From NCBI GenBank assembly GCA_934668765.1, contig CAKUOH010000004.1:34516-98515 (forward strand): a stretch of 64,000 nt of DNA, written 5' to 3'. Numbering within the stretch: the stretch's first letter is position 1; each line of letters starts with the position of its first letter. The stretch comes from an uncultured Helicobacteraceae bacterium (lineage in GTDB: Bacteria > Campylobacterota > Campylobacteria > Campylobacterales > Helicobacteraceae). This document shows positions 1 through 8,597 of this stretch, piece by piece. The notes beneath the pieces were generated by a model. It worked only from the letters and a program-made list of their open reading frames with translations, ran no database searches and had not been told where the DNA came from. The translations under genes and the position numbers were made by a program.

Positions 1-190
1 GGCGAAATTTAAAGCGAATCTATAAACATTGCTTTGTGTAAATCTAACATTTACGCCTTTTGCTTTGGATTTTTTGCTCACTTAAGAATGACAAAAAAAT
101 AGCGTTTAGTATGACAGGGAGGGCGATTCGTCTGTTTTAGATTCTTCGCGCTGGCTTAAGTATGACGATTCATATTAGATTCGCACGAGT

Positions 191-877
191 CTAAATCTCT
201 TTTAAATTATCATTTACCTTTAACTGCGAAGAATAGATTTGCTTAAAGCGTGTAAATTCCTCTTCTATGTCCTTATTGCCATAAAAGCGAATCGCGATGG
301 TATTTTGGTGGATAATATCGGGCATTGAGATTTCCACAAGTCCATAAATATTTGCGTCCTTTGTGATATTTGCTAGTCGCACAAAATCTGCGAAAACTTC
401 GCCAATTAGCACAATGTCGCTCTTTTTCTGTGTGCTAAAATCACTAATTTCAAAGTTTTGAATCTGTGTGCATTTTAGGATATTTAGGTAATTGCGAATC
501 GCCTTTAATGTGCTATTTTTGATAAATTCTGCGTCAATATTTACGCCAAACATTAGGCTTTTATCGCCATTTAGATTGTATGAATCCACTTCATCTTCGC
601 TGACATAGTTTGCAAAGAGTGCCAAAAATTCATCTAACCTTTTGCTTAACGCCTCCACATCATCGCGCAAGATTTTTTGTGAATCGCGCTCATTTTGCAG
701 TGCCGTTTTCAATGCTGTGATATTTGATTCTAATTCCTCAATATACTCGCCTTTTTCAAGCACTTTGATATGCTCTTTTAATTTTATATTTTCAATCCGC
801 AAAGCGTCATTTTGGCTCATTAGCTCTTTATTTTTTTCTTTTATGTCGTTTGTAAGATTCGCAAGATAATTTTCCAT
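191..877 (-). CDS. Coiled-coil protein of unknown function
   Basis: About 228 aa, not recognised. Residues 5-85 are rich in Glu, Lys, Asn and Leu with heptad-like spacing and look like a coiled coil. The rest looks globular, with alternating hydrophobic stretches. There is no signal peptide or membrane segment, so it is probably cytoplasmic. An in-frame ATG lies 30 nt further upstream, but AAGGAA sits at ribosome-binding distance before the ATG at 877, so this start is preferred. It is divergent from aspA. Confidence 0.6.
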   Translation of the reverse strand: MENYLANLTNDIKEKNKELMSQNDALRIENIKLKEHIKVLEKGEYIEELESNITALKTALQNERDSQKILRDDVEALSKRLDEFLALFANYVSEDEVDSYNLNGDKSLMFGVNIDAEFIKNSTLKAIRNYLNILKCTQIQNFEISDFSTQKKSDIVLIGEVFADFVRLANITKDANIYGLVEISMPDIIHQNTIAIRFYGNKDIEEEFTRFKQIYSSQLKVNDNLKEI

Positions 878-1024
878 TTGTTTCCTTTGGCTTGAATCTG
901 GATTCAATCATTCAAAATCGGCTATAAAGCATTTTATTTGATTTAAGTCAATGATAAAATACGATATTTGTGTTATTATTGCTCTCGTGTTTTACACAAT
1001 AATCTAAAATTCAAAGGAGTTACA

Positions 1025-2440
1025 ATGGCTACAAGAAAAGAACACGATTTTATCGGGGAGCTAGAAATCCCTGATAATGTATATTATGGAGTGCAAACAT
1101 TCCGCGCGGTGGATAATTTCCAAATGACAGGGCGAAAGCTTAAAGATTATCCATTCTTTGTCAAAGCATTTGCGCAAATCAAAAAAGCAGCCACTTTGGC
1201 AAACAAAGAAGTCGGCGTTTTGGACGCGGATAAAGCGGACGCTTTGGTAAAAGCAGCGGATAAAATCATCGCTGGAGAATATGCCGACCAATTTGTCGTG
1301 GATATGATTCAAGGTGGCGCAGGGACAAGCACAAATATGAATGTCAATGAAGTTTTGACAAACATCGCATTAGAATCGATGAAGCATAAAAAGGGCGAAT
1401 ACAAGTATTTGCATCCAAATGATCATACGAATCTAGGGCAATCTACAAATGATACTTATCCTAGCTCAATCAAAGTCGCAACTTGGGCAAAGCTAGGCGA
1501 TTTGCTAAAAGCTATGGATAATCTCAAAAAAGAGCTAGAAAAAAAAGGCAAAGCATTCAAAGACTATATCAAAATGGGACGCACAGAGCTTGAAGATGCC
1601 GTGCCTACGACTTTGGGAAACTCGTTTAATGCCTTTGCAAGCTATATCAAAGCCGATATGGAGCGACTATCGTATGCAAGAGAAATTATGCAAACGCTAA
1701 ATATGGGCGCAACAGCAATCGGCACAGGCATTAACTGCCACCCAGATTATAAAAACGCCGTAGAAAAGCATTTAAGCAAAATCACAGGCGGGAAATTCAA
1801 ACCAGCCGATGACTTAATCGCTGCTACACAAGATACGGCGGATTTTGTCTTTGTAAGCGGCACTTTGAAAACTGCTGCCGTGCGCTTAAATAAAATCGCA
1901 AATGATTTAAGGCTAATGAATTCAGGACCTCGTTGCGGACTTGGCGAAATCAACTTGCCAAAAATGCAGCCCGGAAGCTCGATAATGCCGGGCAAAGTGA
2001 ATCCTGTGATTTGCGAAGTGGTGCAAGAGGCTTGCTATGAAGTAATCGGCAATGATGTAACCATAATGCTTTGCAGTGAGAGAGGCGAATTTGAGCTAAA
2101 CGCTGTTGAGCCGGGTATCGCTTACGCGTTATTTAATTCACTTGTGATTTTGGAAAATGCGATGAATACTTTGGCAAACAAAGCTATTAAAAATCTCACA
2201 GCAAACGCGGAGGCTTGTAAGCAATCGGTGCTAAACTCTGTGGGAATAGTTACAGCATTTAACCCCGTGCTAGGCTATGAAAAATCTGCTTCAATCGCAA
2301 AAGAAGCATTAGAAAGTGGCAAATCTGTGGGCGAAGTGTGCCTAGCTAGAGGATATTTGAAAAAAGATGAGATTGATAAAATCTTAGACCCAAAAAATAT
2401 GCTAAATCCACAAATGAAGCAAAAACGCAAAGATTCATAG
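1025..2440 (+). CDS. aspA: Aspartate ammonia-lyase (aspartase)
   Basis: Catalyses L-aspartate to fumarate plus ammonia in the cytoplasm, feeding fumarate respiration. The 471-aa length is normal for aspartases. Superfamily marks are GQSTNDTYPS near residue 140 and the signature GSSIMPGKVNP near residue 317, which carries the catalytic serine loop. The ORF is open upstream, but AAAGGAG 6-7 nt before the ATG at 1025 fixes the start. dcuA follows after 17 nt, so the pair makes fumarate and exchanges C4-dicarboxylates. Fumarase class II is the nearest alternative; the aspA-dcuA pairing favours aspartase. Confidence 0.93.
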   Translation: MATRKEHDFIGELEIPDNVYYGVQTFRAVDNFQMTGRKLKDYPFFVKAFAQIKKAATLANKEVGVLDADKADALVKAADKIIAGEYADQFVVDMIQGGAGTSTNMNVNEVLTNIALESMKHKKGEYKYLHPNDHTNLGQSTNDTYPSSIKVATWAKLGDLLKAMDNLKKELEKKGKAFKDYIKMGRTELEDAVPTTLGNSFNAFASYIKADMERLSYAREIMQTLNMGATAIGTGINCHPDYKNAVEKHLSKITGGKFKPADDLIAATQDTADFVFVSGTLKTAAVRLNKIANDLRLMNSGPRCGLGEINLPKMQPGSSIMPGKVNPVICEVVQEACYEVIGNDVTIMLCSERGEFELNAVEPGIAYALFNSLVILENAMNTLANKAIKNLTANAEACKQSVLNSVGIVTAFNPVLGYEKSASIAKEALESGKSVGEVCLARGYLKKDEIDKILDPKNMLNPQMKQKRKDS

Positions 2441-2457
2441 CCTAAAAGGAGGGCATT

Positions 2458-3810
2458 ATGGAAGTTTTATTAGTAATATTACAAGTTGTCGTGCTTTTGG
2501 GCGCGATATTTTTAGGGATTCGACTTGGTGGCATAGCAATCGGCTATGCAGGTGGGCTTGGCGTAATTGTGCTAGGGCTTTGCCTTGGAATGAAGCCGGG
2601 TGCGATTCCTTGGGATGTGATTTTAATCATTATGGCAGTGATTGCGGCGATTTCGGCAATGCAGATTGCTGGAGGGTTGGATTATTTGGTGCAGATTGCA
2701 GAGCGAATCTTGCGCTCAAATCCCAAATATATAAACTACCTTGCGCCGACTGTTACTTACTTGCTAACGATTTTGGCTGGGACAGGACATACGGCGTTTT
2801 CGATGATTCCTGTCATCGTTGAGGTGGCAAAAGAGCAAAATATCAAGCCTTCCGTGCCATTATCCATCGCGGTGGTTTCATCACAAATCGCAATCACGGC
2901 AAGTCCTGTGAGTGCGGCAGTGGTGTATATGAGCGGTGCGCTAGAGCCACTAGGCTGGAGCTATCCACTGCTACTTGGTATTTGGATTCCTACGACTTTC
3001 ATTGCTTGTATGGTAACGGCGTTTATCCTTACAAAGTTTGCGAATCTAGATTTAAGCAAAGACCCTGTGTATCAAGATAGACTTGCAAAAGGACTTGTCA
3101 AAAAGAGCGTGGGCGCACAAAATATTGAGATTAAAAAAGGTGCGAAACTCTCTGTGCTTTTGTTTTTGCTAGGGGTAATTTTTGTGGTGCTTTATGCAAC
3201 AGCGATTTCAAAAATCGGTGGCGAACCTGTATTTATCAAAAATGTAATCGTTGGGCGCGATGCTGCGATTATGAGTGCGATGCTAACGATTGCAACACTG
3301 ATTGTGATATTTTGTAAAGTCGATGTTAGCAAGATTCCAGAGACTTCAAGCGTATTTAGAAGCGGAATGGTAGCGTGTGTGTGCGTCTTTGGTGTGGCGT
3401 GGCTAGGTAATACTTTTGTCGAAGGGCACACAGATAGCATTAAAGATTTGGCTTCAAGCCTTGTGAAAAGCTATCCCGCACTTTTAGCGGTGGCGTTTTT
3501 CTTTGCTAGCACATTGCTTTACTCACAAGCAGCCACTGCAAAGGCTCTCACGCCTGTGGTGATTGCGGCACTTGGCATAAGCGCAAGCAATCCTAGCGAT
3601 TCATATATGCTTGTGGCGAGTTTCGCGGCAGTGAGCGCACTTTTCGTGCTTCCCACTTATCCAACTTTGCTTGGTGCGGTGCAAATGGATGATACAGGTT
3701 CTACTAGAATCGGCAAGTATATTTTCAACCACGCCTTTTTCTTGCCCGGCGTCTTAGCTATCGCATTTAGCGTGGCATTTGGCTTTTTGGTCGTATCTGT
3801 TGTAGGATAG
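2458..3810 (+). CDS. dcuA: Anaerobic C4-dicarboxylate transporter
   Basis: Inner-membrane antiporter of the DcuA/DcuB family, exchanging aspartate or fumarate for succinate. The protein has 450 aa and is hydrophobic throughout, with about ten membrane segments. Family-like stretches include LAGTGHTAFSMIPVI and SIAVVSSQIAITASPVSAA. AAGGAGGG precedes the ATG. It is the second gene of an aspA-dcuA operon and is followed by a hairpin terminator. Whether it is DcuA or DcuB cannot be settled by eye; DcuA is chosen from the link with aspA. Confidence 0.9.
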   Translation: MEVLLVILQVVVLLGAIFLGIRLGGIAIGYAGGLGVIVLGLCLGMKPGAIPWDVILIIMAVIAAISAMQIAGGLDYLVQIAERILRSNPKYINYLAPTVTYLLTILAGTGHTAFSMIPVIVEVAKEQNIKPSVPLSIAVVSSQIAITASPVSAAVVYMSGALEPLGWSYPLLLGIWIPTTFIACMVTAFILTKFANLDLSKDPVYQDRLAKGLVKKSVGAQNIEIKKGAKLSVLLFLLGVIFVVLYATAISKIGGEPVFIKNVIVGRDAAIMSAMLTIATLIVIFCKVDVSKIPETSSVFRSGMVACVCVFGVAWLGNTFVEGHTDSIKDLASSLVKSYPALLAVAFFFASTLLYSQAATAKALTPVVIAALGISASNPSDSYMLVASFAAVSALFVLPTYPTLLGAVQMDDTGSTRIGKYIFNHAFFLPGVLAIAFSVAFGFLVVSVVG

Positions 3811-3819
3811 ATTCTTATA

Positions 3820-3855
3820 GATTCCACGCTTTTTAGGCGTGGAATCGACTTTTTA
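3820..3855 (+). terminator. Rho-independent terminator after dcuA
   Basis: A perfect 10-bp stem, GATTCCACGC with GCGTGGAATC, has a 7-nt loop and is followed by GACTTTTTATT. It lies 10 nt after the dcuA stop. The minus strand has no T-run after the stem, so it serves the aspA-dcuA operon rather than convergent nadB. Confidence 0.75.
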
Positions 3856-3890
3856 TTCGTGGATTGCTTCGGCAATAAATTGCCAAAAAA

Positions 3891-5330
3891 TCATTCGCTT
3901 ATGTAATGCGCTCCCAAACTCTCTTTTCTCTCCAACGCCGATTCTACAATCTTTCGCGCACTCAAAAGTCGCAATTTCAAAAGTCGCCCTATGTCGCCCA
4001 AAAGCATTACTTCAATCCCGCCAAGTGCCGAATCTAGTCCGCTTTTAGTGCGCTTTATCCCAACGCTATTCCACATAATCTCACGCAACACGGCTTTATA
4101 CTGCAAGTCGCCGTCCTTTTCTAGCACCTCGCTATTTATGGGAAAATGTCGCTCACTTGTGCGAATCGCCGAATCTATAATGCCCCTTGCAGCGATTTTG
4201 CCAAAGACTAGTCCCTCTAAAAGTGAGTTTGATGCAAGGCGATTTGCGCCGTGAAGTCCATTGTTTGCACATTCGCCGATGGCATATAAATTTTGCATTC
4301 CGCACACTTTAGCGTCTAAATCACACGCGATTCCGCCCATAGAGTAGTGAAATGCAGGAGAAATTGGGATTTTATCTTTTGGAATATCAAGCCCACACGC
4401 GCTTAAAGCCCTATAAATATTTGGAAATCGCCTTTTAAAGCCCTCTTTATCAAATACGCTTAAATCTATAAACGCGCTCTCATTATTTTTCGCACAATAA
4501 TCAAAAATCCCCCGTGCCACGATGTCGCGCGGTGCTAACTCGCCTCTTTTGTCATACTCAAACAAAAATCGCTTTCCCGCTCTATCCACGATAATCCCGC
4601 CATCTCCGCGCACTGCTTCGCTTATGAGCTGTTTTCTGGCGTGATTTGTAGCGACAAAGACGGTGGGGTGGAATTGCAACATTTCCATATCGCGCAGTGG
4701 CAGATTATGCTCTAAAATAATGCCGTGAATATCGCTACTAATGGTATATGCGTTTGTGTGATATTTGAAAAGTCCGCCCACACCGCCACTTGCGATGACG
4801 ACATTATCGGCGTATAGATTTAGGACGCCTTTTTTGGTATTTACGCACACGCCATAGACTTTGTCATCCTCTATTAGCAAGTCAATGACTTGTGCACCTT
4901 TCCAAAGCGTGTGTTTTAGGTTTTTAATCAAATATGTATGCAGGATTCGCCCCGTGCCATCGCCATTTGCGTGGATTATGCGCGAAATGCTATGTCCGCC
5001 CTCTTTTGCAAACATAATCTTACCATCTTTGTCCCTATCCACTGCAAATCCGTCCGCCAAAAGCTCATCCAAAATCTCAATGCTGCCTTCGCTTAAAGTC
5101 TGCACGACTTTTAGATTATTGACATTACTCCCAGCACTCATTGTATCGTGTATGTGGCTAGGCACATCATCCTTGCCATTTGCAATGGTAATGCCACCTT
5201 GCGCGTAAAATGTATTGCACTCCCACGGCTCATCTTTGCAAAGTAAAAGGACTTTGAGATTTTGCGGTAGGTGTTTGGCGCAATAGAGTCCTGCGACACC
5301 AGCACCGATAATTATCACATCATATTTCAA
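3891..5330 (-). CDS. nadB: L-aspartate oxidase
   Basis: FAD enzyme oxidising L-aspartate to iminoaspartate, the first step of de novo NAD synthesis. The N-terminus KYDVIIIGAGVAGLYCAKH is the FAD-binding fold; EAVRGDGGIIVD and HYSMGGI are typical of the family. The longer ORF starts at an ATG at 5354, but a strong GGAGG lies inside that extension, 7-8 nt before a TTG at 5330. The TTG start gives 479 aa beginning at the flavoprotein fold. It stands alone here, without nadA or nadC. A family C repeat lies 20 nt upstream, between the presumed promoter region and the gene. Confidence 0.9.
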   Translation of the reverse strand: MKYDVIIIGAGVAGLYCAKHLPQNLKVLLLCKDEPWECNTFYAQGGITIANGKDDVPSHIHDTMSAGSNVNNLKVVQTLSEGSIEILDELLADGFAVDRDKDGKIMFAKEGGHSISRIIHANGDGTGRILHTYLIKNLKHTLWKGAQVIDLLIEDDKVYGVCVNTKKGVLNLYADNVVIASGGVGGLFKYHTNAYTISSDIHGIILEHNLPLRDMEMLQFHPTVFVATNHARKQLISEAVRGDGGIIVDRAGKRFLFEYDKRGELAPRDIVARGIFDYCAKNNESAFIDLSVFDKEGFKRRFPNIYRALSACGLDIPKDKIPISPAFHYSMGGIACDLDAKVCGMQNLYAIGECANNGLHGANRLASNSLLEGLVFGKIAARGIIDSAIRTSERHFPINSEVLEKDGDLQYKAVLREIMWNSVGIKRTKSGLDSALGGIEVMLLGDIGRLLKLRLLSARKIVESALERKESLGAHYISE

Positions 5331-5350
5331 AATTAACCTCCATTTGTTTG

Positions 5351-5480
5351 GCAATTTGTTCTAGGGTGAGCAATTCCGCAGATTTTGGGATTTTTGGGAG
5401 GCTCACAGACTCCAAGTCTAGTTTCGCTCCCAAAAATCCCAAAAAACTACGAAAGCCCCACCGCAATCCCTTCGATTGTT
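5351..5480 (+). repeat. Family C palindromic element, copy C1
   Basis: The left end GCAATTTGTTCTAGGGTG is followed by a perfect 18-bp stem: TTTTGGGATTTTTGGGAG (5383-5400) with its complement at 5427-5444. The loop is 26 nt and contains AGACT-cca-AGTCT. The right end is CCACCGCAATCCCTTCGATTGTT. It lies between nadB and the upstream lipoprotein, head-to-head with copy C2. Confidence 0.85.
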
Positions 5481-5481
5481 T

Positions 5482-5745
5482 TCACGCAATTCCACGAATC
5501 GGCACATTTCTATCAAGCAAAACAATTCTAGTATTTTGCGGTGGAGATTTTGTGTCTTGTAGAAAATTTTGGGATAAAACTAGACTAATAGTCTGTTGAT
5601 TCCCAAAATTTTCTACAAGTGCGAAAGATGCACCCAAAGACGAATTGCCGTGCGCTTTTGCACTATAATATGGGTCGGCTTTATACCCACACCCACTAAA
5701 AATCGCCACAAAAAATGCTATAATCACAAAATGAAAAACATTCAA
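5482..5745 (-). CDS. Small lipoprotein, C-terminal half made of repeat sequence
   Basis: An 87-aa ORF starting with a short hydrophobic segment and a lipobox, FSGC. The mature start CGYKADPYY resembles LptM-type small lipoproteins (CGLKGPLY-like), a weak resemblance only. From about residue 33 (GNSSLGAS onward) the sequence is translated family C element C2, so the native C-terminus is replaced or truncated. The start overlaps the start of the divergent DUF721 gene by 15 nt. It may be a degraded remnant of a lipoprotein gene rather than a working one. Confidence 0.5.
   Translation of the reverse strand: MNVFHFVIIAFFVAIFSGCGYKADPYYSAKAHGNSSLGASFALVENFGNQQTISLVLSQNFLQDTKSPPQNTRIVLLDRNVPIRGIA
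5523..5649 (-). repeat. Family C palindromic element, copy C2
   Basis: Read on the minus strand it begins GGCAATTCGTCTTTGGGTG (5649-5631). A perfect 19-bp stem, CTTGTAGAAAATTTTGGGA (5556-5574), pairs with 5601-5619. The 26-nt loop carries AACTAGACT-aat-AGTCTGT, the same core as C1, while the stem sequence is different. It lies inside the small lipoprotein ORF. Confidence 0.85.
5719..5724 (+). promoter_or_regulatory. -10 element, possibly of a leaderless transcript
   Basis: A perfect TATAAT, preceded by TG in extended -10 spacing, ends only 6 nt before the ATG at 5731. The usual 6-8 nt from -10 to start site would put the transcript start on or next to the ATG. Confidence 0.5.
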
Positions 5746-6273
5746 AGCATAATCTCCAATCTTAGGCGCACTAGCCTAAAAAAACTAAATTCAAACGCAA
5801 TTATAAACAAATTGCTTTTAACTTTGTCCAAAGATTTGCGAAAACATATTTTGTTTGCCACGCTTAAAGCCGAGACGCTGTTAATAGCTGTCGCAAATAA
5901 GGGCGTTTGCGCAGAAATCAATCATTTTAAAGCGCAGGATTTGCTAAATGCGATTGATTTAATGTGTATGTCGCTAGATTCCTGCGAATCTAGCGCAAAT
6001 TTTGGCGTAGATTCTAGTGATTTTAATGCGAATCTAAAAGATGATTTGGAGATTTTGCGACAAATTAAGCAGATTCGCGCCTATGTCCCTAAAAATATAC
6101 TAGAAATTTCCCAAAAAAAATCACTAAAAAATGATGATAAAATCACCATTCAATATTACAAAGAACGCGCAAAAGGCAAATTTATCATTAGCGAAAATTG
6201 CCCATTTAGCGATATTTTTAGCAAAATCAAAAGTGCGATTAAGCAAAATAATGAATCTAAAAGAACAAATTAA
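5731..6273 (+). CDS. DUF721 (DciA-like) protein
   Basis: A 180-aa protein. Residues 1-75 (DLRKHILFATLKAETLLIAVANKG then KAQDLLNAI) match the DUF721 pattern, in which a core near the N-terminus ends in a predicted KH-like fold. The family includes DciA, which helps load the replicative helicase; that role here is inference. The ATG at 5731 is the only good start. It follows a TATAAT almost directly and has no Shine-Dalgarno sequence. The 3' end overlaps uvrC by 23 nt, so the two are translationally linked. Confidence 0.6.
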   Translation: MKNIQSIISNLRRTSLKKLNSNAIINKLLLTLSKDLRKHILFATLKAETLLIAVANKGVCAEINHFKAQDLLNAIDLMCMSLDSCESSANFGVDSSDFNANLKDDLEILRQIKQIRAYVPKNILEISQKKSLKNDDKITIQYYKERAKGKFIISENCPFSDIFSKIKSAIKQNNESKRTN

Positions 6274-8092
6274 ATCCCTTCCACATTCAAGCGGAATCTA
6301 TCAGTATTTTGATAGCAAAAATCGTATTCTCTACATTGGCAAGGCAAAGGATTTACATAAAAGGGTGCGCAGTTATTTTAATCTAAATGGCGATTCTCCC
6401 ACACCTGCCGCAAATGTTAGCCATCGAATCGCAACTATGATTCGCCAAATCGCGCATTTGCAAATTATCCTAACGCAAAGCGAATCTGACGCGCTTATTT
6501 TGGAAAACTCCCTAATTAAGCAGCTAAAACCCAAATATAATATTTTGCTTCGCGATGACAAGACTTATCCATACATTTTGATTGACAAAAACGCGCCGTT
6601 TGCGAGATTAGAAATCGTGCGAAAAATCACAAATGACAAAAATCATATTTATTTTGGACCATATTCTAGCGGAGTGCGTGAGATTTTAAATGCCATTTAT
6701 GAGATTTTGCCACTTGTGCAGAAAAAATCTTGTTTGAGTGGCAAAAAAGCGTGTTTGTTTCATCAAATAGGGCGTTGTGCTGCGCCTTGCGAGGGCAAAA
6801 TATCAAGCGAAAAATATAGCGAGATTGTCAAAAATGCCATAAATTTGCTTCAAAATCCAAATAAAATTTTAAAGATTTTAGAGCAAAAAATGCAAAATTT
6901 TGCAAAAAATCTGCGCTTTGAGGATGCGAATCTTATAAAGATTCAATGTGAAAAAATCCGCCAAGTGGCGAGTATTAGCAGTATTGATTTAGCAAAACTT
7001 TATAATTGTGATATTTTTGTGATTGAAAGTAGCCACGCAAAATCCGTGCTTGTAAAAATCTTTATGCGCGATGGGCGCGTGGTTTTTAGCGATAATATTT
7101 TCATAAATCACAACGAAAATGAGATAGATTTGGACTTTTTATATACACAAAGTTTGCTAAATCACTACAAAAATAACGCGCCTTATGCGTTAGATTCAAT
7201 CCTTTTGCCGATTGATTTAAGCGATAGTGAAATTTTGAGCGAATTTTTTAGGCAAAAATTTGGCAAAAATATAAGAATTTTGAACCCAAAAAGTGGCGAA
7301 AAGAAAAAATTGATAGATTTAGCAAGAAATAATGCCAAAAATTTACTTGAAAATGCCGAGTATAGTGGCGAATCGCGCATTTTAGAAGCGATAAAAAATC
7401 TATTTTCTTTGCAAAATATGCCGAATCGAATCGAAGTTTTTGATACGAGCCACTTTCAAGGACAAAGCGCGGTGGGCGCGAAAATCGTATATGAAAATGG
7501 CGAATTTATAAAAAGCGCGTATAAACGCTACGCACTGCAAGGAAGCGATGAATACACGCAAATGACAGAACTTCTCACGCGCAGAGCGCAGAGATTTACC
7601 GAATCTAGCGAGAGATTCGCACTTCAATCTAACGCAAATTTGACAAATCAATCTAGCGAAAATTTTGATGCGCCCCCCGATTTGTGGCTTTTGGATGGCG
7701 GGGTAGCACAGATTAGAATCGCAAATGAAGTTATGCAATCCTGTGGCGCGAATGTGGATATTTTAGGCATCGCAAAAGAAAAGATAAATCACAAAGCATA
7801 TCGTGCAAAGGGCGGTGCGCGGGATATTTTACGCTCACTAGATTTGGAGATGCGCCTTGATAAAAGCGATGAGCGATTGCTGTTTTTACAAAAATTGCGC
7901 GATGAAGCGCATAGATTTGCCATTTCATTTCATCGCAAAAAAGGGCGTAAAAATCTGCAAAAATCCGCGATTGAAGGCAAATACACACAAGCACAGCTTA
8001 AAAAACTGCTAAACTACTTTGGCTCTTTTGAATCGCTCCAAAACGCCGATGAGAGTTTGATTCAAAGCATTTTAAAACGGCGCAAGGTTTAG
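6251..8092 (+). CDS. uvrC: Excinuclease ABC subunit C
   Basis: Nuclease subunit of UvrABC nucleotide-excision repair. The 613-aa protein shows the N-terminal GIY-YIG domain (SSGIYQYF then ILYIGKAKDLHKRV, residues 12-40), the Cys-rich CLFHQIGRCAAPCEG near residue 175, the RNase H-like nuclease starting FDTSHFQGQSAVGAKIVY near residue 397, and a C-terminal helix-hairpin-helix. Before the LLDGG strand there is a low-complexity stretch of about 25 aa (TESSERFALQSNANLTNQ) that looks like an expansion. The ORF is open further upstream, but the ATG at 6251 gives the family N-terminus. Confidence 0.95.
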   Translation: MNLKEQIKSLPHSSGIYQYFDSKNRILYIGKAKDLHKRVRSYFNLNGDSPTPAANVSHRIATMIRQIAHLQIILTQSESDALILENSLIKQLKPKYNILLRDDKTYPYILIDKNAPFARLEIVRKITNDKNHIYFGPYSSGVREILNAIYEILPLVQKKSCLSGKKACLFHQIGRCAAPCEGKISSEKYSEIVKNAINLLQNPNKILKILEQKMQNFAKNLRFEDANLIKIQCEKIRQVASISSIDLAKLYNCDIFVIESSHAKSVLVKIFMRDGRVVFSDNIFINHNENEIDLDFLYTQSLLNHYKNNAPYALDSILLPIDLSDSEILSEFFRQKFGKNIRILNPKSGEKKKLIDLARNNAKNLLENAEYSGESRILEAIKNLFSLQNMPNRIEVFDTSHFQGQSAVGAKIVYENGEFIKSAYKRYALQGSDEYTQMTELLTRRAQRFTESSERFALQSNANLTNQSSENFDAPPDLWLLDGGVAQIRIANEVMQSCGANVDILGIAKEKINHKAYRAKGGARDILRSLDLEMRLDKSDERLLFLQKLRDEAHRFAISFHRKKGRKNLQKSAIEGKYTQAQLKKLLNYFGSFESLQNADESLIQSILKRRKV

Positions 8093-8204
8093 GTTTGCAC
8101 AAATCTGCGTTGCCTAGTGGATTAAAGTTTAAGGGTAGTGAGAAATTCTACTTTTGGTAAAAGCCAAAAGTAGCAAAATTTTTTATAGATTCGCTCTTTT
8201 TTTG

Positions 8205-8291
8205 TCATTGCGAGGCGTTGCAAACGCCGAAGCAATCCACGAATCAAAAAAATGGATTGCCACGAATTTACTGCGTAAATTCTCGCAATGA
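8205..8291. repeat. Head-to-head pair of family A hairpins
   Basis: The plus copy at 8205-8238 is TCATTGCGAG, stem GGCGTT-gca-AACGCC, then AAGCAATCC. The inverted copy at 8254-8291 reads on the minus strand TCATTGCGAG, stem AATTTACG-CAG-TAAATT, then CGTGGCAATCC. The ends are the same and the stems differ. Confidence 0.85.
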
Positions 8292-8432
8292 CAAGGAGAG
8301 GGACTCTACTTTTTGCAAAAGCAAAACGAAGCAAAAACTTTAATGATGGATTTTTTATTTGATTTTTTTACTAGATTCGCGCTTTGCACGAATCGCAATT
8401 CGCAGAATTTGCGAGAGCGACAGCTCAAAGCA

Positions 8433-8590
8433 ACCATCGAAGTAATTGCGGAAATTTAAGATTCAAGCGATTCGGTGCGGAAGTATTTTTGATGAGAAAT
8501 CAGGATTGCGAAGCTATGAGCAAGGAAATAGGACTTGGAGTCCATTGACGAAGTGAGTGGCAAGTCTCCCCGATTTATCGCAAAAAGACA
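8433..8590 (-). repeat. Decayed family C element, copy C10
   Basis: It keeps the end ACCATCGAAGTAATTGCGG and a long-class loop: GAGCAAGGAAATAGGACTTG then GTCCATTGACGAAGT, matching the loop of the ispB and carB copies on the opposite strand. The stem is only partly complementary (TTTTTGATGAGAAATC against GATTTATCGCAAAAA). Confidence 0.6.
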
Positions 8591-8597
8591 AACGCGA

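Larger units (their letters stand above)
8093..8597. other. Repeat-filled intergenic region after uvrC
   Basis: 505 bp between uvrC and a convergent outer-membrane protein gene. It holds a head-to-head pair of family A hairpins (8205-8291) and a decayed family C copy (about 8433-8590). A 70-aa minus-strand ORF across the hairpins is repeat sequence, not a gene. Nothing else is recognised. Confidence 0.7.

Noticed and set aside
1-190. A coding fragment entering from the left edge
   Set aside because: No open frame of note on either strand; two CTTAAGNATGAC strings are seen but are too short to call.
8122-8334. A 70-aa minus-strand ORF after uvrC
   Set aside because: It lies across two family A hairpins and has no ribosome-binding site; its peptide is translated repeat.
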